Assembly: GCA_900554835.1 (NCBI GenBank)
Contig: USJD01000058.1
Location: forward strand, 1-18,630
Direction: 5' to 3'
Source: an uncultured Prevotella sp.
GTDB taxonomy: Bacteria; Bacteroidota; Bacteroidia; Bacteroidales; Bacteroidaceae
DNA length: 18,630 bases
Shown: in pieces, positions 1 through 7,390 of the stretch
Layout: each line of letters starts with the position of its first letter
Position numbering within the stretch: the first letter of the stretch is position 1
Notes under the pieces: model-generated
Database searches by the model: none
What the model saw: the letters and a program-made list of their open reading frames with translations, nothing else
What the model was told of the DNA's origin: nothing
Position numbers and translations under genes: made by a program

Positions 1-24
1 GTCTAGAAAAAAGTTAGCACCGAT

Positions 25-765
25 ATGAAAGTCGATGAATGGACATCAGAAGATGTACACACCTCAGGAGGTGGTGAATTCCCTCCTTGCGCTGGACTTA
101 CCTCCAACGCCCTCCCCGAAGCTCAAAGCACTGTAGCCGCAGAGAGTTCACAAACAGGGGTGTCCACCAGATATGCCCATATAGCCACTAAGCCTCAGAT
201 ACAAAAAGAAGAAGAAATTTCTCATTGGTATGCCTTGCGTACCACTTATGGCAGAGAGAAAAAGGCATACGACTACTTGACTGCCAAAGGCATCACGGCT
301 TTCTATCCTACCACTAATGTAGTAAAACTTATAAAAGGTAAGCGCAAAGTCGTTACTGAGTCACGTTTACCCAACATCTTCTTCGCCCATGGTACTGAAG
401 AACAACTTAAATCTTTTGTTTACGATAATGTAAATCTCCCCTTTCTCCGTTTTTATTATCGCCACATCCATGTTGGGCGTAGAATCGAGAAGACACCATT
501 GATAGTTCCAGATTATCAGATGGAAAGCCTCAAAATCATCTGTGCAGCCGATGCAGACAACACCATTGTGTCATTAGGTGAAGTTCCAAAATTCGAAAAA
601 GGGCAGTTGGTAAAGGTTATTGATGGCGCATTTAAAGGAGTGACAGGAAGAGTTGCACGCTGGCAAGGACAACAGAGAGTTGGAGTTGTGGTAGATGATT
701 TAGTTACAGTATGTACGGCATATGTGCCAAGTGCATTTTTAGAGAAAATGAATTATAATGTTTAA
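25..765 (+). CDS. UpxY/NusG-family transcription antiterminator
   Basis: Predicted specialised NusG paralogue that would ride on RNA polymerase and promote read-through of this long operon. Residues 67-165 resemble an NGN domain: the HWYALR start, a GREKKAYDYL helix, FYP, then a basic KGKRK segment and LPNIFFAHG. Residues 190-240 carry a KOW-like motif (KGQLVKVIDGAFKGVTGRV). Known UpxY proteins are usually about 170-180 residues. This one has 246 because of a Gly/Pro/Ala/Ser-rich extension of about 65 residues that looks disordered. An in-frame TAG at 4-6 closes the frame upstream, and no other ATG precedes the NGN domain, so the start at 25 is favoured unless a GTG or TTG is used. It lies 11 bp before the first FHA gene. 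UpxY proteins typically head capsule operons, so its place at the head of a kinase/FHA operon is unusual. The family call is firm; the target operon is inferred. Confidence 0.88.
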   Translation: MKVDEWTSEDVHTSGGGEFPPCAGLTSNALPEAQSTVAAESSQTGVSTRYAHIATKPQIQKEEEISHWYALRTTYGREKKAYDYLTAKGITAFYPTTNVVKLIKGKRKVVTESRLPNIFFAHGTEEQLKSFVYDNVNLPFLRFYYRHIHVGRRIEKTPLIVPDYQMESLKIICAADADNTIVSLGEVPKFEKGQLVKVIDGAFKGVTGRVARWQGQQRVGVVVDDLVTVCTAYVPSAFLEKMNYNV

Positions 766-776
766 AATTTACGATT

Positions 777-1556
777 ATGTCACAGAACAAAACAGTTATC
801 CAAGGTTTAGAACCAGGAAATGCTAATGCTAGCAATAATTTTGGTGGAGAATCTTCCGGCTTTTATTCTAGAAGTGGTCAGTCTAATGCTCGTGGTACGG
901 TAGTACCAGGTATGATGGTGCATGAGGGAGGTGCTAATGCCAATGTGCCGCAGAGTGGTCAGTCAAAACCAAGAACTATAAATCCCGGAAAGCCAGTAGT
1001 GGGGTTCTTGTATTCAATCTCAAAATCTCCAGCAGGTGAGTTTTGGCCATTGCAAATTGGGAGAAATACAATAGGACAAGGAAGTGACGCAGACATATGT
1101 TTGTTGGAAGGTACCGTGTCTATCAATCATGCTGTGTTGGTAGTGCGCCAAATCAAGAATACTGGTGGTATCATCGCTGCTATTACTGATACCCAGTCTA
1201 CCAATGGAACTATGCTGAATGGAGAAACCATCGGATTTTCGGCAGTGGAATGTCATAATGGCGATATTATTACCATCGGCGATAATTATGAATTGTTCTT
1301 GATCCTTGTAGATTCTGCGAAGTTGAAACTATCGGTTTCTCCTAATTTTATCCCTGTGGAGAGTGAGGATGAGGTTGATGATCCTGAGGATATTCCAAGC
1401 TTCCCTGGTGGAGCGACAAACCCTGGTGGTTTTGAACAACCTTATGATGGACCTTCTCCTTGGGGTACCAATGGCTATAATCCTGCTTCTGGCGGTACAG
1501 TTGGGATGGATGGTTCCATGACGGGTAATAATCATGGCGGTACAATTTCTATGTAA
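777..1556 (+). CDS. Soluble FHA-domain protein with disordered Gly-rich tails
   Basis: Likely cytoplasmic phosphothreonine-binding adaptor of the kinase operon. A single FHA domain spans about residues 80-178, with IGR at 95-96, SINH at 115-118 and STNGT at 141-145. The usual Arg of the SRxH motif is Ile here; the NG of the NGT turn is kept. The domain is flanked by low-complexity tails: 1-75 is rich in Asn/Gly/Ser, 195-206 is acidic, and 207-259 is rich in Gly/Pro/Asn. There is no signal peptide or TM segment. The tails carry several threonines in similar settings (KTVIQ at T6, GTVVP at T41, RTINP at T68, GTVGM at T241, GTISM at T256), which look like possible phosphorylation sites. It sits between the antiterminator and kinase 1 (17 bp gap). 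By analogy with FHA regulators such as GarA, phosphorylation of a tail could allow self-binding; this is inference. Confidence 0.85.
   Translation: MSQNKTVIQGLEPGNANASNNFGGESSGFYSRSGQSNARGTVVPGMMVHEGGANANVPQSGQSKPRTINPGKPVVGFLYSISKSPAGEFWPLQIGRNTIGQGSDADICLLEGTVSINHAVLVVRQIKNTGGIIAAITDTQSTNGTMLNGETIGFSAVECHNGDIITIGDNYELFLILVDSAKLKLSVSPNFIPVESEDEVDDPEDIPSFPGGATNPGGFEQPYDGPSPWGTNGYNPASGGTVGMDGSMTGNNHGGTISM
873..989 (+). repeat. Two degenerate copies of an SGQS..R-T-[VI]-x-PG peptide repeat
   Basis: Inside the FHA gene at 777, residues 33-45 and 60-71 repeat the pattern SGQS-xx-R-(G)-T-[VI]-x-PG. At DNA level the two copies begin with an identical 11-nt AGTGGTCAGTC, at 873-883 and 954-964. The repeat sits in the disordered N-terminal tail and duplicates a threonine in a conserved setting, so it may be a duplicated phosphosite or docking peptide. 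Confidence 0.6.
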
Positions 1557-1573
1557 CATTATCTGATTAGAAA

Positions 1574-3133
1574 ATGTCATTATATAAAATTCAAGGTAAG
1601 GCAGAGAAGCGCAAAGGCATCTACTATGAGTTTGATTCTGAAGATGAACCTTTGGGAGTTGGTGGCATGGGCAAGGTCTACAAGGGGCGCTGTGTGGATG
1701 AACGAAATGGTGTTGTTAAAAACGTTGCTATCAAGTTTATGTATGACGACCTTCCTCCTTATGCCATAGAGAAAGCTCGCCGTGAGGCCGCCATTCAGTT
1801 TCGCCATGAGAACTTGGTGGAAATGTTGGGATTCATTGAGACAGAGGATGCCAATGTGCTCGGTGAGGTTCAACATCACTATCACGTGGTGAGCGAATTA
1901 TTGCAAGGTGTATCGTTGGATTCTCTGTTTACGGGTAAACTGGTTGACCAACAAGGTAACTTTGTGCCTTTTGCAGAAAAGTTGTTTAGGAACTATCAGC
2001 AAGATGTAAACCGTTTTTCTGTAGGCATCGTAAAGAACATCCTGTCGGGACTCATGATGATGCACGATGCAGGGTTTATACATCGAGACATAGACCCAAC
2101 CAATATTATGATAACGACGGATGGACATGTGAAGTTGATAGACTTTGGAATAGCTAAGCAGATAAAATCTCTCACTACAAACGACAAGCACCTCACCCAG
2201 GCAGGACAGTTTATTGGTAAGCCTGAGTATGCTGCTCCTGAACTAGTGTTAGGTGCCATTGATGAGCAAAACCAGACTACGGATATTTATGCTGTAGGTA
2301 TTTTGTTGTTTCAATGCTTGGTGGGGCATGTTCCTTTTGAGGGAGACCGTAGTGATATTCTTCAGAAGCAATTGCATTCTCCTTTGCCATTAAAACTTGT
2401 AAAGCACAAAGGTTTGCGGAAGATAATAGCCAAGGCAACAGAAAAGTCGCGTGCCAAGCGCTATCAGAGTGCTGCCGAATTTAGGGTGGCATTGGAACAA
2501 GTTGATTTGAATGGAAGTGGTTTTGAATGGAAACCTCTATATAATTATATAATAGGTGGTGTTGCTGTCTGTTTAGTGGGCGTAGGCGGCTTTACTCTAT
2601 TATCGGGTGGAAACGACGATGGCAAGTCTACCCCTAGTGACATTCAAGCCACCCCTTATTATAGTTCGGCTATGGCAGAGTTGAATTCTCCAGCGACAGT
2701 TGCTGATGGCTTGAAAAAGTTGAATGAATTGTCGGCTAATGGCAATGATAGTGCTACCTATATGTTGAGTAGATTGATGTTTCGTAGCAAGATGGTAGAT
2801 GATTTTTGTCCAGACTCCATCAAGCGAATTCAGGATAGCACCAAGATGTCTGTGGATAATAATAAGGCTCATGATTTGTTGGTTTTGACCATAGAGCAAA
2901 ATCCTAACAATTACCATGCATTATATGAATTGGCCTGTGATTATTGGAAAGCCGACCAACGCACGGAAGCTGTCTCGGAACGAGATGGTGTGAAGGCTGA
3001 AAAATATTTCAATCAGGCTCGTACCTATGCGGCACAGGCACATGATGCTACCTATCTAACCATGATTGATGCCTATCTCGCCAAGATAACGGAATGGAAA
3101 GAAAACCTGCAAAAAATTAATTCTAAAAACTGA
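1574..3133 (+). CDS. Transmembrane Ser/Thr protein kinase 1 (HRDID variant) with TPR-like extracytoplasmic domain
   Basis: Hanks-type kinase predicted to phosphorylate Ser/Thr using ATP at the inner membrane. The kinase domain covers about residues 20-310: glycine loop G28-x-G30-x-x-G33-x-V35, VAIK with K54, catalytic loop HRDIDPTN at 170-177 (D172), DFG at 190-192, and an APE motif at 221-223. Two canonical residues differ. The catalytic-loop Lys is Asp174 (HRDID, not HRDIK), and the P+1-loop Thr is Lys216 (GKPEYAAPE, not GTPEY). The other catalytic residues are intact, so an active enzyme is plausible. A TM helix lies at about 323-345. The 346-519 part, probably periplasmic, has helical TPR/Sel1-like stretches (ALYELACDYW, AEKYFNQARTYAAQA). 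It is a close paralogue of kinase 3 (10752), with key residues at identical positions. It ends 5 bp before kinase 2. Confidence 0.92.
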   Translation: MSLYKIQGKAEKRKGIYYEFDSEDEPLGVGGMGKVYKGRCVDERNGVVKNVAIKFMYDDLPPYAIEKARREAAIQFRHENLVEMLGFIETEDANVLGEVQHHYHVVSELLQGVSLDSLFTGKLVDQQGNFVPFAEKLFRNYQQDVNRFSVGIVKNILSGLMMMHDAGFIHRDIDPTNIMITTDGHVKLIDFGIAKQIKSLTTNDKHLTQAGQFIGKPEYAAPELVLGAIDEQNQTTDIYAVGILLFQCLVGHVPFEGDRSDILQKQLHSPLPLKLVKHKGLRKIIAKATEKSRAKRYQSAAEFRVALEQVDLNGSGFEWKPLYNYIIGGVAVCLVGVGGFTLLSGGNDDGKSTPSDIQATPYYSSAMAELNSPATVADGLKKLNELSANGNDSATYMLSRLMFRSKMVDDFCPDSIKRIQDSTKMSVDNNKAHDLLVLTIEQNPNNYHALYELACDYWKADQRTEAVSERDGVKAEKYFNQARTYAAQAHDATYLTMIDAYLAKITEWKENLQKINSKN

Positions 3134-3138
3134 TAGAT

Positions 3139-4143
3139 ATGGCAAATCCAGTAAGGAAAACTGTTGTACAGCGCAAGAATGATCCATATTTGTATCTGTT
3201 TGTCATGGGAGAGTGGTATTGCTACAATCCTAACGATACACCTTTGGGCAGTGGAGCAATGGGCGATGTATACAAAGGTTATCGTTGTAAGAATGGAGCA
3301 ATGGTGGCTATTAAGAGGGTGAAGGATTATTATGCCAATAATAAGATGATTCGTGAGCGTGCTAGGCAAGAGGCTTCTTTGGCTTTTCGCCACCCTAATC
3401 TGGTTGAGATGATAGGTTATTGCGAATATGCCCCCGACAATGGGCCTATCTTTATCTTGAGTCATTTTGTGCATGGTGAAGACATAGATAAGTTTATCAA
3501 AAATTTTGCCGATTCACCCAACCGTGTGGAGAAAATATGCAATGCCATCTCATCTGTGCTAGATGCCTTGGATTATGTACATTCCCGAGGGGTGATACAT
3601 CGTGACATCAAGCCTTCTAACATTATGATAGAGAATGAATCGAACGTAAGACTTATGGACTTGGGTATTTCAAGGATGAATGGCGGTAATAAATTCTCGC
3701 AGTATGGATTTATCGGCACTCCTCAGTATTCTGCTCCCGAACAGATAAGACGTGAGGAAGGAAATGGAGCTAGCGAAATCAATGCTACCACGGATATTTA
3801 TGAGCTAGGTATCACCTTCTATGAGTTATTGGCTGGCAATAATCCAATGGATCAACCTTCTGAGGCAGAAACGTTAGCCAAACAAATTAAGGAACCTTTG
3901 CCTGCAAGCGACAAGATACCTGCTAAACTGATGCGTGTCATTTGGAAAGCTACGGAGAAGGAACAGGCTAAGCGCTATCAGACGGCATTGGAGTTTAAGG
4001 CAGCTATTGCTGAGGCTTTGCTGCCAGATCCACCATTGTCTGAGAAAATCGGCAAATGGGTAGAACAACATGTTCTGTTAATCGTTCTGTCGACCGTAGC
4101 GTTAGCTGTTGTCATATTTATAATAACCCTCATAATGATTTAG
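3139..4143 (+). CDS. Tail-anchored Ser/Thr protein kinase 2 (canonical HRDIK)
   Basis: Hanks-type Ser/Thr kinase. Motifs: PLGSGAMGDVYKG glycine loop (about 35-47), VAIK with K59, HRDIKPSN at 154-161, DLG at 174-176 in place of DFG, and GTPQYSAPE at 193-201. The catalytic-loop Lys and P+1 Thr are both canonical, unlike its two neighbours, so it belongs to a different subfamily. A single TM helix at about 311-333 is followed by essentially nothing, so it is C-terminally anchored and has no external sensor domain. Its input must come from the cytoplasm, the membrane or partner proteins. The N-terminus contains RKTVVQ, resembling the threonine motifs in the FHA tails and a possible autophosphorylation site. 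The gene lies 5 bp after kinase 1 and 3 bp before PP2C 1. Confidence 0.92.
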   Translation: MANPVRKTVVQRKNDPYLYLFVMGEWYCYNPNDTPLGSGAMGDVYKGYRCKNGAMVAIKRVKDYYANNKMIRERARQEASLAFRHPNLVEMIGYCEYAPDNGPIFILSHFVHGEDIDKFIKNFADSPNRVEKICNAISSVLDALDYVHSRGVIHRDIKPSNIMIENESNVRLMDLGISRMNGGNKFSQYGFIGTPQYSAPEQIRREEGNGASEINATTDIYELGITFYELLAGNNPMDQPSEAETLAKQIKEPLPASDKIPAKLMRVIWKATEKEQAKRYQTALEFKAAIAEALLPDPPLSEKIGKWVEQHVLLIVLSTVALAVVIFIITLIMI

Positions 4144-4146
4144 AAT

Positions 4147-5205
4147 ATGGAATTACAAAAGATATGTTCTTCTGACATCAGCATGTTAACAGCTTTTGCT
4201 GAGTCGAGAATCGGTGGAAGACCAGAAAACCAAGATTCTTATGGATGGAAGAACACCAAGTTGGGATATTTGGTTACTGTCTGTGACGGTATGGGCGGTG
4301 GTCCTGGTGGAAAGACTGCTTCATCGATTGCTGTGCAAGAAATCTTGGCAGGAGTTTCTGAGTCGATGGGGGATGAAGCAGTGGCCAACGTTATCATCAA
4401 GGCTATACGTAGAGCCAACATGGCGATAATCGAGAAAGGCAATGAAAACGCAGCATTGAAGGGTATGGGCTCTACAGCCACAGTGCTCTTGCTTTCGGAT
4501 AAATCGGCTTTTGTGGCTCATGTGGGTGATAGTAGAGTATACCAGCTGAGAGGACAAAGTAAGGTGTTTAGAACTTTCGACCACTCTATGGTGTTCGAAA
4601 TGGTGGCTCAGGGCGTGATAACCGAAGAGCAAGCTCGTTTGTCAGCTCAATCGAACGTCATAACCAGGGCTTTGGGCATCCAACCTGATGTGGAAGTCGA
4701 AGTGTATGAGCTTCCTTATGAAAAAGGCGACCGTTTTGTGCTCTGCACGGATGGAATACATGGCACGATGCCAGAGAAAGACCTCGTAAAAATGCTGACG
4801 GATAAGAAACGTAAGTTGGGTGCTATGGTAGATGATGTGGCAACGTATGTGGACAATTTGGGACGCTCTTCTGGTGGAGGACATGACAACCTAACCTTGG
4901 CTGTCGTGGAAATGAATATAAATTCTAAAATGAAAGCTAAGATGACAAGACAAACAAAAACAATCATTGGTGGCTTATTGGCATTGGTCATCATTAGTGT
5001 GATACTGAATTTAGTGCAATGCAGCAATGCTGCTACCAAGGGAGGTGCAAGTGCTTCTTTGGATAGTTGCCAAGTGTTGAGAGATTCATTGAGTCATGCT
5101 AACAAGACATTGAAGAGTATAGACTCTTTGTTACAGAAAGATAAGGCTGGCGATGGACAATTTAAGAAACAAGTAAAAAAAATTATAAACAATTCAAACA
5201 AATAA
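4147..5205 (+). CDS. Membrane-anchored PP2C-family phosphatase 1
   Basis: Metal-dependent Ser/Thr protein phosphatase (PPM/PP2C), predicted to reverse the phosphorylation made by the adjacent kinases. The catalytic domain covers about 14-256. Visible motifs are RPENQD (25-30), DGMGG (47-51), GMGST (106-110), HVGDSR (125-130), LCTDG (199-203) and GGHDN (244-248), so the metal-binding aspartates D30, D47, D202 and D247 are all present. A TM helix at about 272-290 anchors it. The remaining 60 residues, probably periplasmic, form a short coiled-coil-like segment (LRDSLSHANKTLKSIDSLL) with a Lys-rich end. Soluble bacterial PP2Cs are about 240-260 residues, so the TM plus outer tail is an addition. 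It lies 3 bp after kinase 2 and 4 bp before the next FHA gene. It is paralogous to PP2C 2 at 9308. Confidence 0.93.
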   Translation: MELQKICSSDISMLTAFAESRIGGRPENQDSYGWKNTKLGYLVTVCDGMGGGPGGKTASSIAVQEILAGVSESMGDEAVANVIIKAIRRANMAIIEKGNENAALKGMGSTATVLLLSDKSAFVAHVGDSRVYQLRGQSKVFRTFDHSMVFEMVAQGVITEEQARLSAQSNVITRALGIQPDVEVEVYELPYEKGDRFVLCTDGIHGTMPEKDLVKMLTDKKRKLGAMVDDVATYVDNLGRSSGGGHDNLTLAVVEMNINSKMKAKMTRQTKTIIGGLLALVIISVILNLVQCSNAATKGGASASLDSCQVLRDSLSHANKTLKSIDSLLQKDKAGDGQFKKQVKKIINNSNK

Positions 5206-5209
5206 GCGT

Positions 5210-5821
5210 ATGAAAGTTTATTCGATTGGTAGAGAGCATGGTTGTGATATTTTCATCAACGACAATACTGATGTCATCAGTCGTCGTCATGCTGTATTGA
5301 ATGTATCTCCTTCAGGCAAGATGACCATTGTAGACCAAAGTCACAATGGCACTTATGTGAATGGCATCCGTATTTCCCCAAATGTTCCAGTCCCCGTAAC
5401 TCGAAAGGATAATATTTCTTTTGCCCATGTGGCACGTTTGGATTGGAATATGGTACCAAAGGGTAATTCTTCTATCTTAAAATATGTGGTAGTCGGTGTC
5501 GTGGCTCTTATAGTTGTCATTGGTGGCGTTGTTGGCTATTGTACATTGGGAGGAGGTTCATCTTCAAATATGACTACGGTTGTTGCTGATACTGTTAATA
5601 AGGCTGATTCGTTGAAGAACGAGCAAGCAAAGAAAGACTCGATAGCTAAGGCGAAGAAAGATTCTGTGTCTACTGCTCCAAAGTCTAAAAGCAAGAAACC
5701 TGTTGGGAGAAGGAATTCGGAAACTGGCAAGAAAGTTGAGAAGAAGGTAGACAAGAAAACTGAGAAAAAGCTAGAAAAGGAGAAGAAGGCAGAGGAGAGC
5801 AAGCCAAAGAGACTCCGTTAA
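5210..5821 (+). CDS. FHA-domain single-pass membrane protein with Lys-rich tail
   Basis: An N-terminal cytoplasmic FHA domain (residues 1-80) has the best-preserved motifs in the operon: GRE at 7-9, SRRH at 24-27 and SHNGTYVNG at 44-52. It should therefore bind phosphothreonine. A TM helix follows at about 90-112. The 113-203 tail, probably periplasmic, is highly charged and lysine-rich, with repeated KDS units (KKDSIAKAKKDSV) and EKK runs, likely an extended helix or coil. With about 15% or more lysine outside the membrane, it may contact peptidoglycan, nucleic acid or an acidic partner; this is speculation. It starts 4 bp after PP2C 1, which suggests coordinated translation. No enzyme domain is present, so an adaptor or scaffold role that recruits phosphorylated partners to the membrane is most likely. 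Confidence 0.85.
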   Translation: MKVYSIGREHGCDIFINDNTDVISRRHAVLNVSPSGKMTIVDQSHNGTYVNGIRISPNVPVPVTRKDNISFAHVARLDWNMVPKGNSSILKYVVVGVVALIVVIGGVVGYCTLGGGSSSNMTTVVADTVNKADSLKNEQAKKDSIAKAKKDSVSTAPKSKSKKPVGRRNSETGKKVEKKVDKKTEKKLEKEKKAEESKPKRLR

Positions 5822-5854
5822 TTATATGATTATTAACTTAAAACATTAGGACTT

Positions 5855-7384
5855 ATGAGATTATTGAAAATAGGTCGCGACTCTAGTTGCGACATCGTCC
5901 TACAGAGTGCAAAGGTAAGTTCTCTTCATGCAGAACTTACTCTGCTCAATAATGGTGACATAACAATAGAAGATAAAGGAAGCCATAATGGCACTTTCAT
6001 TATGAATCAACCCATTAAGCCTGGCAAACCTGTAAAGGTGCGCCGTGGAGATGCTATCAGATTTGCAGATGTGGAACTACAGTGGAGCCAAGTGCCAATG
6101 CCAGAGGATAACTCGGCATATAGAGCTATTTATGGCATTGGTAGCCATTTTAATAATGATATTCAGATTTCGGGGGCTACCGTAAGTCGTTATCATGCCA
6201 CGATAAAGCAGGGTAAGGATGGAAAAATATATCTTTTCGATCATAGTAAGAATGGTACTACGGTCGATGGTGTAAAGGTGCAGCCTAATACAGCCATACG
6301 TCTCAAGAAATCTTCGGCGGTAGTATGTGGTGGTGTGCCTGTAGACTTAAGCCAGTTGCCATGGCCAAGTACAGCATGGAAATATGTGATAGGTATTGCC
6401 GCTGCCATTATCTTGATAGTTGGTGTAGGCTTTGGAACTTGGAAGTTGTGGCCTACAGGTGGAAAGACTTGGGACACGGAGGCTATCAACAATAGATATA
6501 GTTCTTCGGTAGTTATGTTAGTTGGACTTTACCATTATGAGGTGTCTGCAGATGGACTTTCTTCGGAGAATTTGGAAGCCTTGGGATTCCCTACGGAATT
6601 TGTATTCATTGACGGAAAGCCTTATAATAAGAAGGCTTTGACCGAAGAGCAGTTTAATCGTTATTGCACCTATACTGGTACAGGTTTCTTTATTTCTGAT
6701 GACGGCCAGATTGTAACTAATTTGCATGTAGTGAAACCATGGTTGTTTAATGAGTCGATTGCTACATTTGAAAATTGGTATCGTCAGCAGTTTGCCAAGG
6801 TCGCTGAGACGAGGGCGGCTGTATTGGCTGGTATGGGAATCTCGCCAGAAGGCCTTTCTGCTTACATATCCCAGATTAAGATTAAGGGTGTGAGTGATGG
6901 TGTTCTGTTGGTACCTCAAGGTAAGTTCTTCTCTTCCGAAAATGCCATCAAGTGTACAGTGCTGTCAGCTGGAGATGAAAAAGAAAAGGATGTAGCTTTG
7001 ATTCAGAGCGACAAAATGGAACTGCCAAATAAATATTCCACTTTTGTAAATGTCAAGGACTCTATGGAGATGTCGGATGATGCGCTCGCTGTGGGTAAGA
7101 CCATGTTTACGATAGGTTTCCCTCATGGCATGAGCCTTCAGGACATGCAATCGGAAAAAGGTCTCCAAGTTTTCTGTCATACGGGGCATATCAGCCAGGC
7201 TAGTGGCGAGTTCGGGTTTAACTTCGATGCCGTTTCTGCTGGTGGTGCCAGTGGTTCCCCAGTTTTCAATGATAAGGGTATGCTCATCGGAGTGCTGCAT
7301 GCTGGCGTCTCTAAGGAAAACATTACAGAGGCAATTAAGGTTAAATATGTGAAGGAATTGTTGGATAATCCACATAAAAAATGA
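5855..7384 (+). CDS. Double FHA - TM - trypsin-like (HtrA/Deg-type) serine protease fusion
   Basis: Domain order: FHA1 (about 1-80; GRD 7-9, SSLH 22-25, SHNGT 43-47), FHA2 (about 90-170; SRYH 111-114, SKNGT 131-135), a TM helix at about 176-198, then an S1C/HtrA-like protease domain (about 215-490). The likely triad is His291 (TNLHVV), Asp379 (KDVALIQ) and Ser466 (GGASGSPV, the Deg-type GxSG site). There is no PDZ domain, unlike DegP/DegS, and about 85 residues separate His and Asp, longer than usual. The topology puts phosphothreonine readers in the cytoplasm and the protease in the periplasm, so binding of phosphorylated partners could control proteolysis across the membrane. FHA1 has Ser in place of the SRxH Arg, and FHA2 has GS (96-97) in place of GR, so the two may differ in affinity. 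It lies 33 bp after the previous gene, the largest gap in the core run. Confidence 0.9.
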   Translation: MRLLKIGRDSSCDIVLQSAKVSSLHAELTLLNNGDITIEDKGSHNGTFIMNQPIKPGKPVKVRRGDAIRFADVELQWSQVPMPEDNSAYRAIYGIGSHFNNDIQISGATVSRYHATIKQGKDGKIYLFDHSKNGTTVDGVKVQPNTAIRLKKSSAVVCGGVPVDLSQLPWPSTAWKYVIGIAAAIILIVGVGFGTWKLWPTGGKTWDTEAINNRYSSSVVMLVGLYHYEVSADGLSSENLEALGFPTEFVFIDGKPYNKKALTEEQFNRYCTYTGTGFFISDDGQIVTNLHVVKPWLFNESIATFENWYRQQFAKVAETRAAVLAGMGISPEGLSAYISQIKIKGVSDGVLLVPQGKFFSSENAIKCTVLSAGDEKEKDVALIQSDKMELPNKYSTFVNVKDSMEMSDDALAVGKTMFTIGFPHGMSLQDMQSEKGLQVFCHTGHISQASGEFGFNFDAVSAGGASGSPVFNDKGMLIGVLHAGVSKENITEAIKVKYVKELLDNPHKK

Positions 7385-7390
7385 TAAGTT

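Noticed and set aside
2081..2104. Kinases 1 and 3 as pseudokinases because of HRDID
   Set aside because: The ATP-binding Lys54, catalytic Asp172, DFG Asp190 and glycine loop are all intact, so loss of activity is not supported by the sequence.
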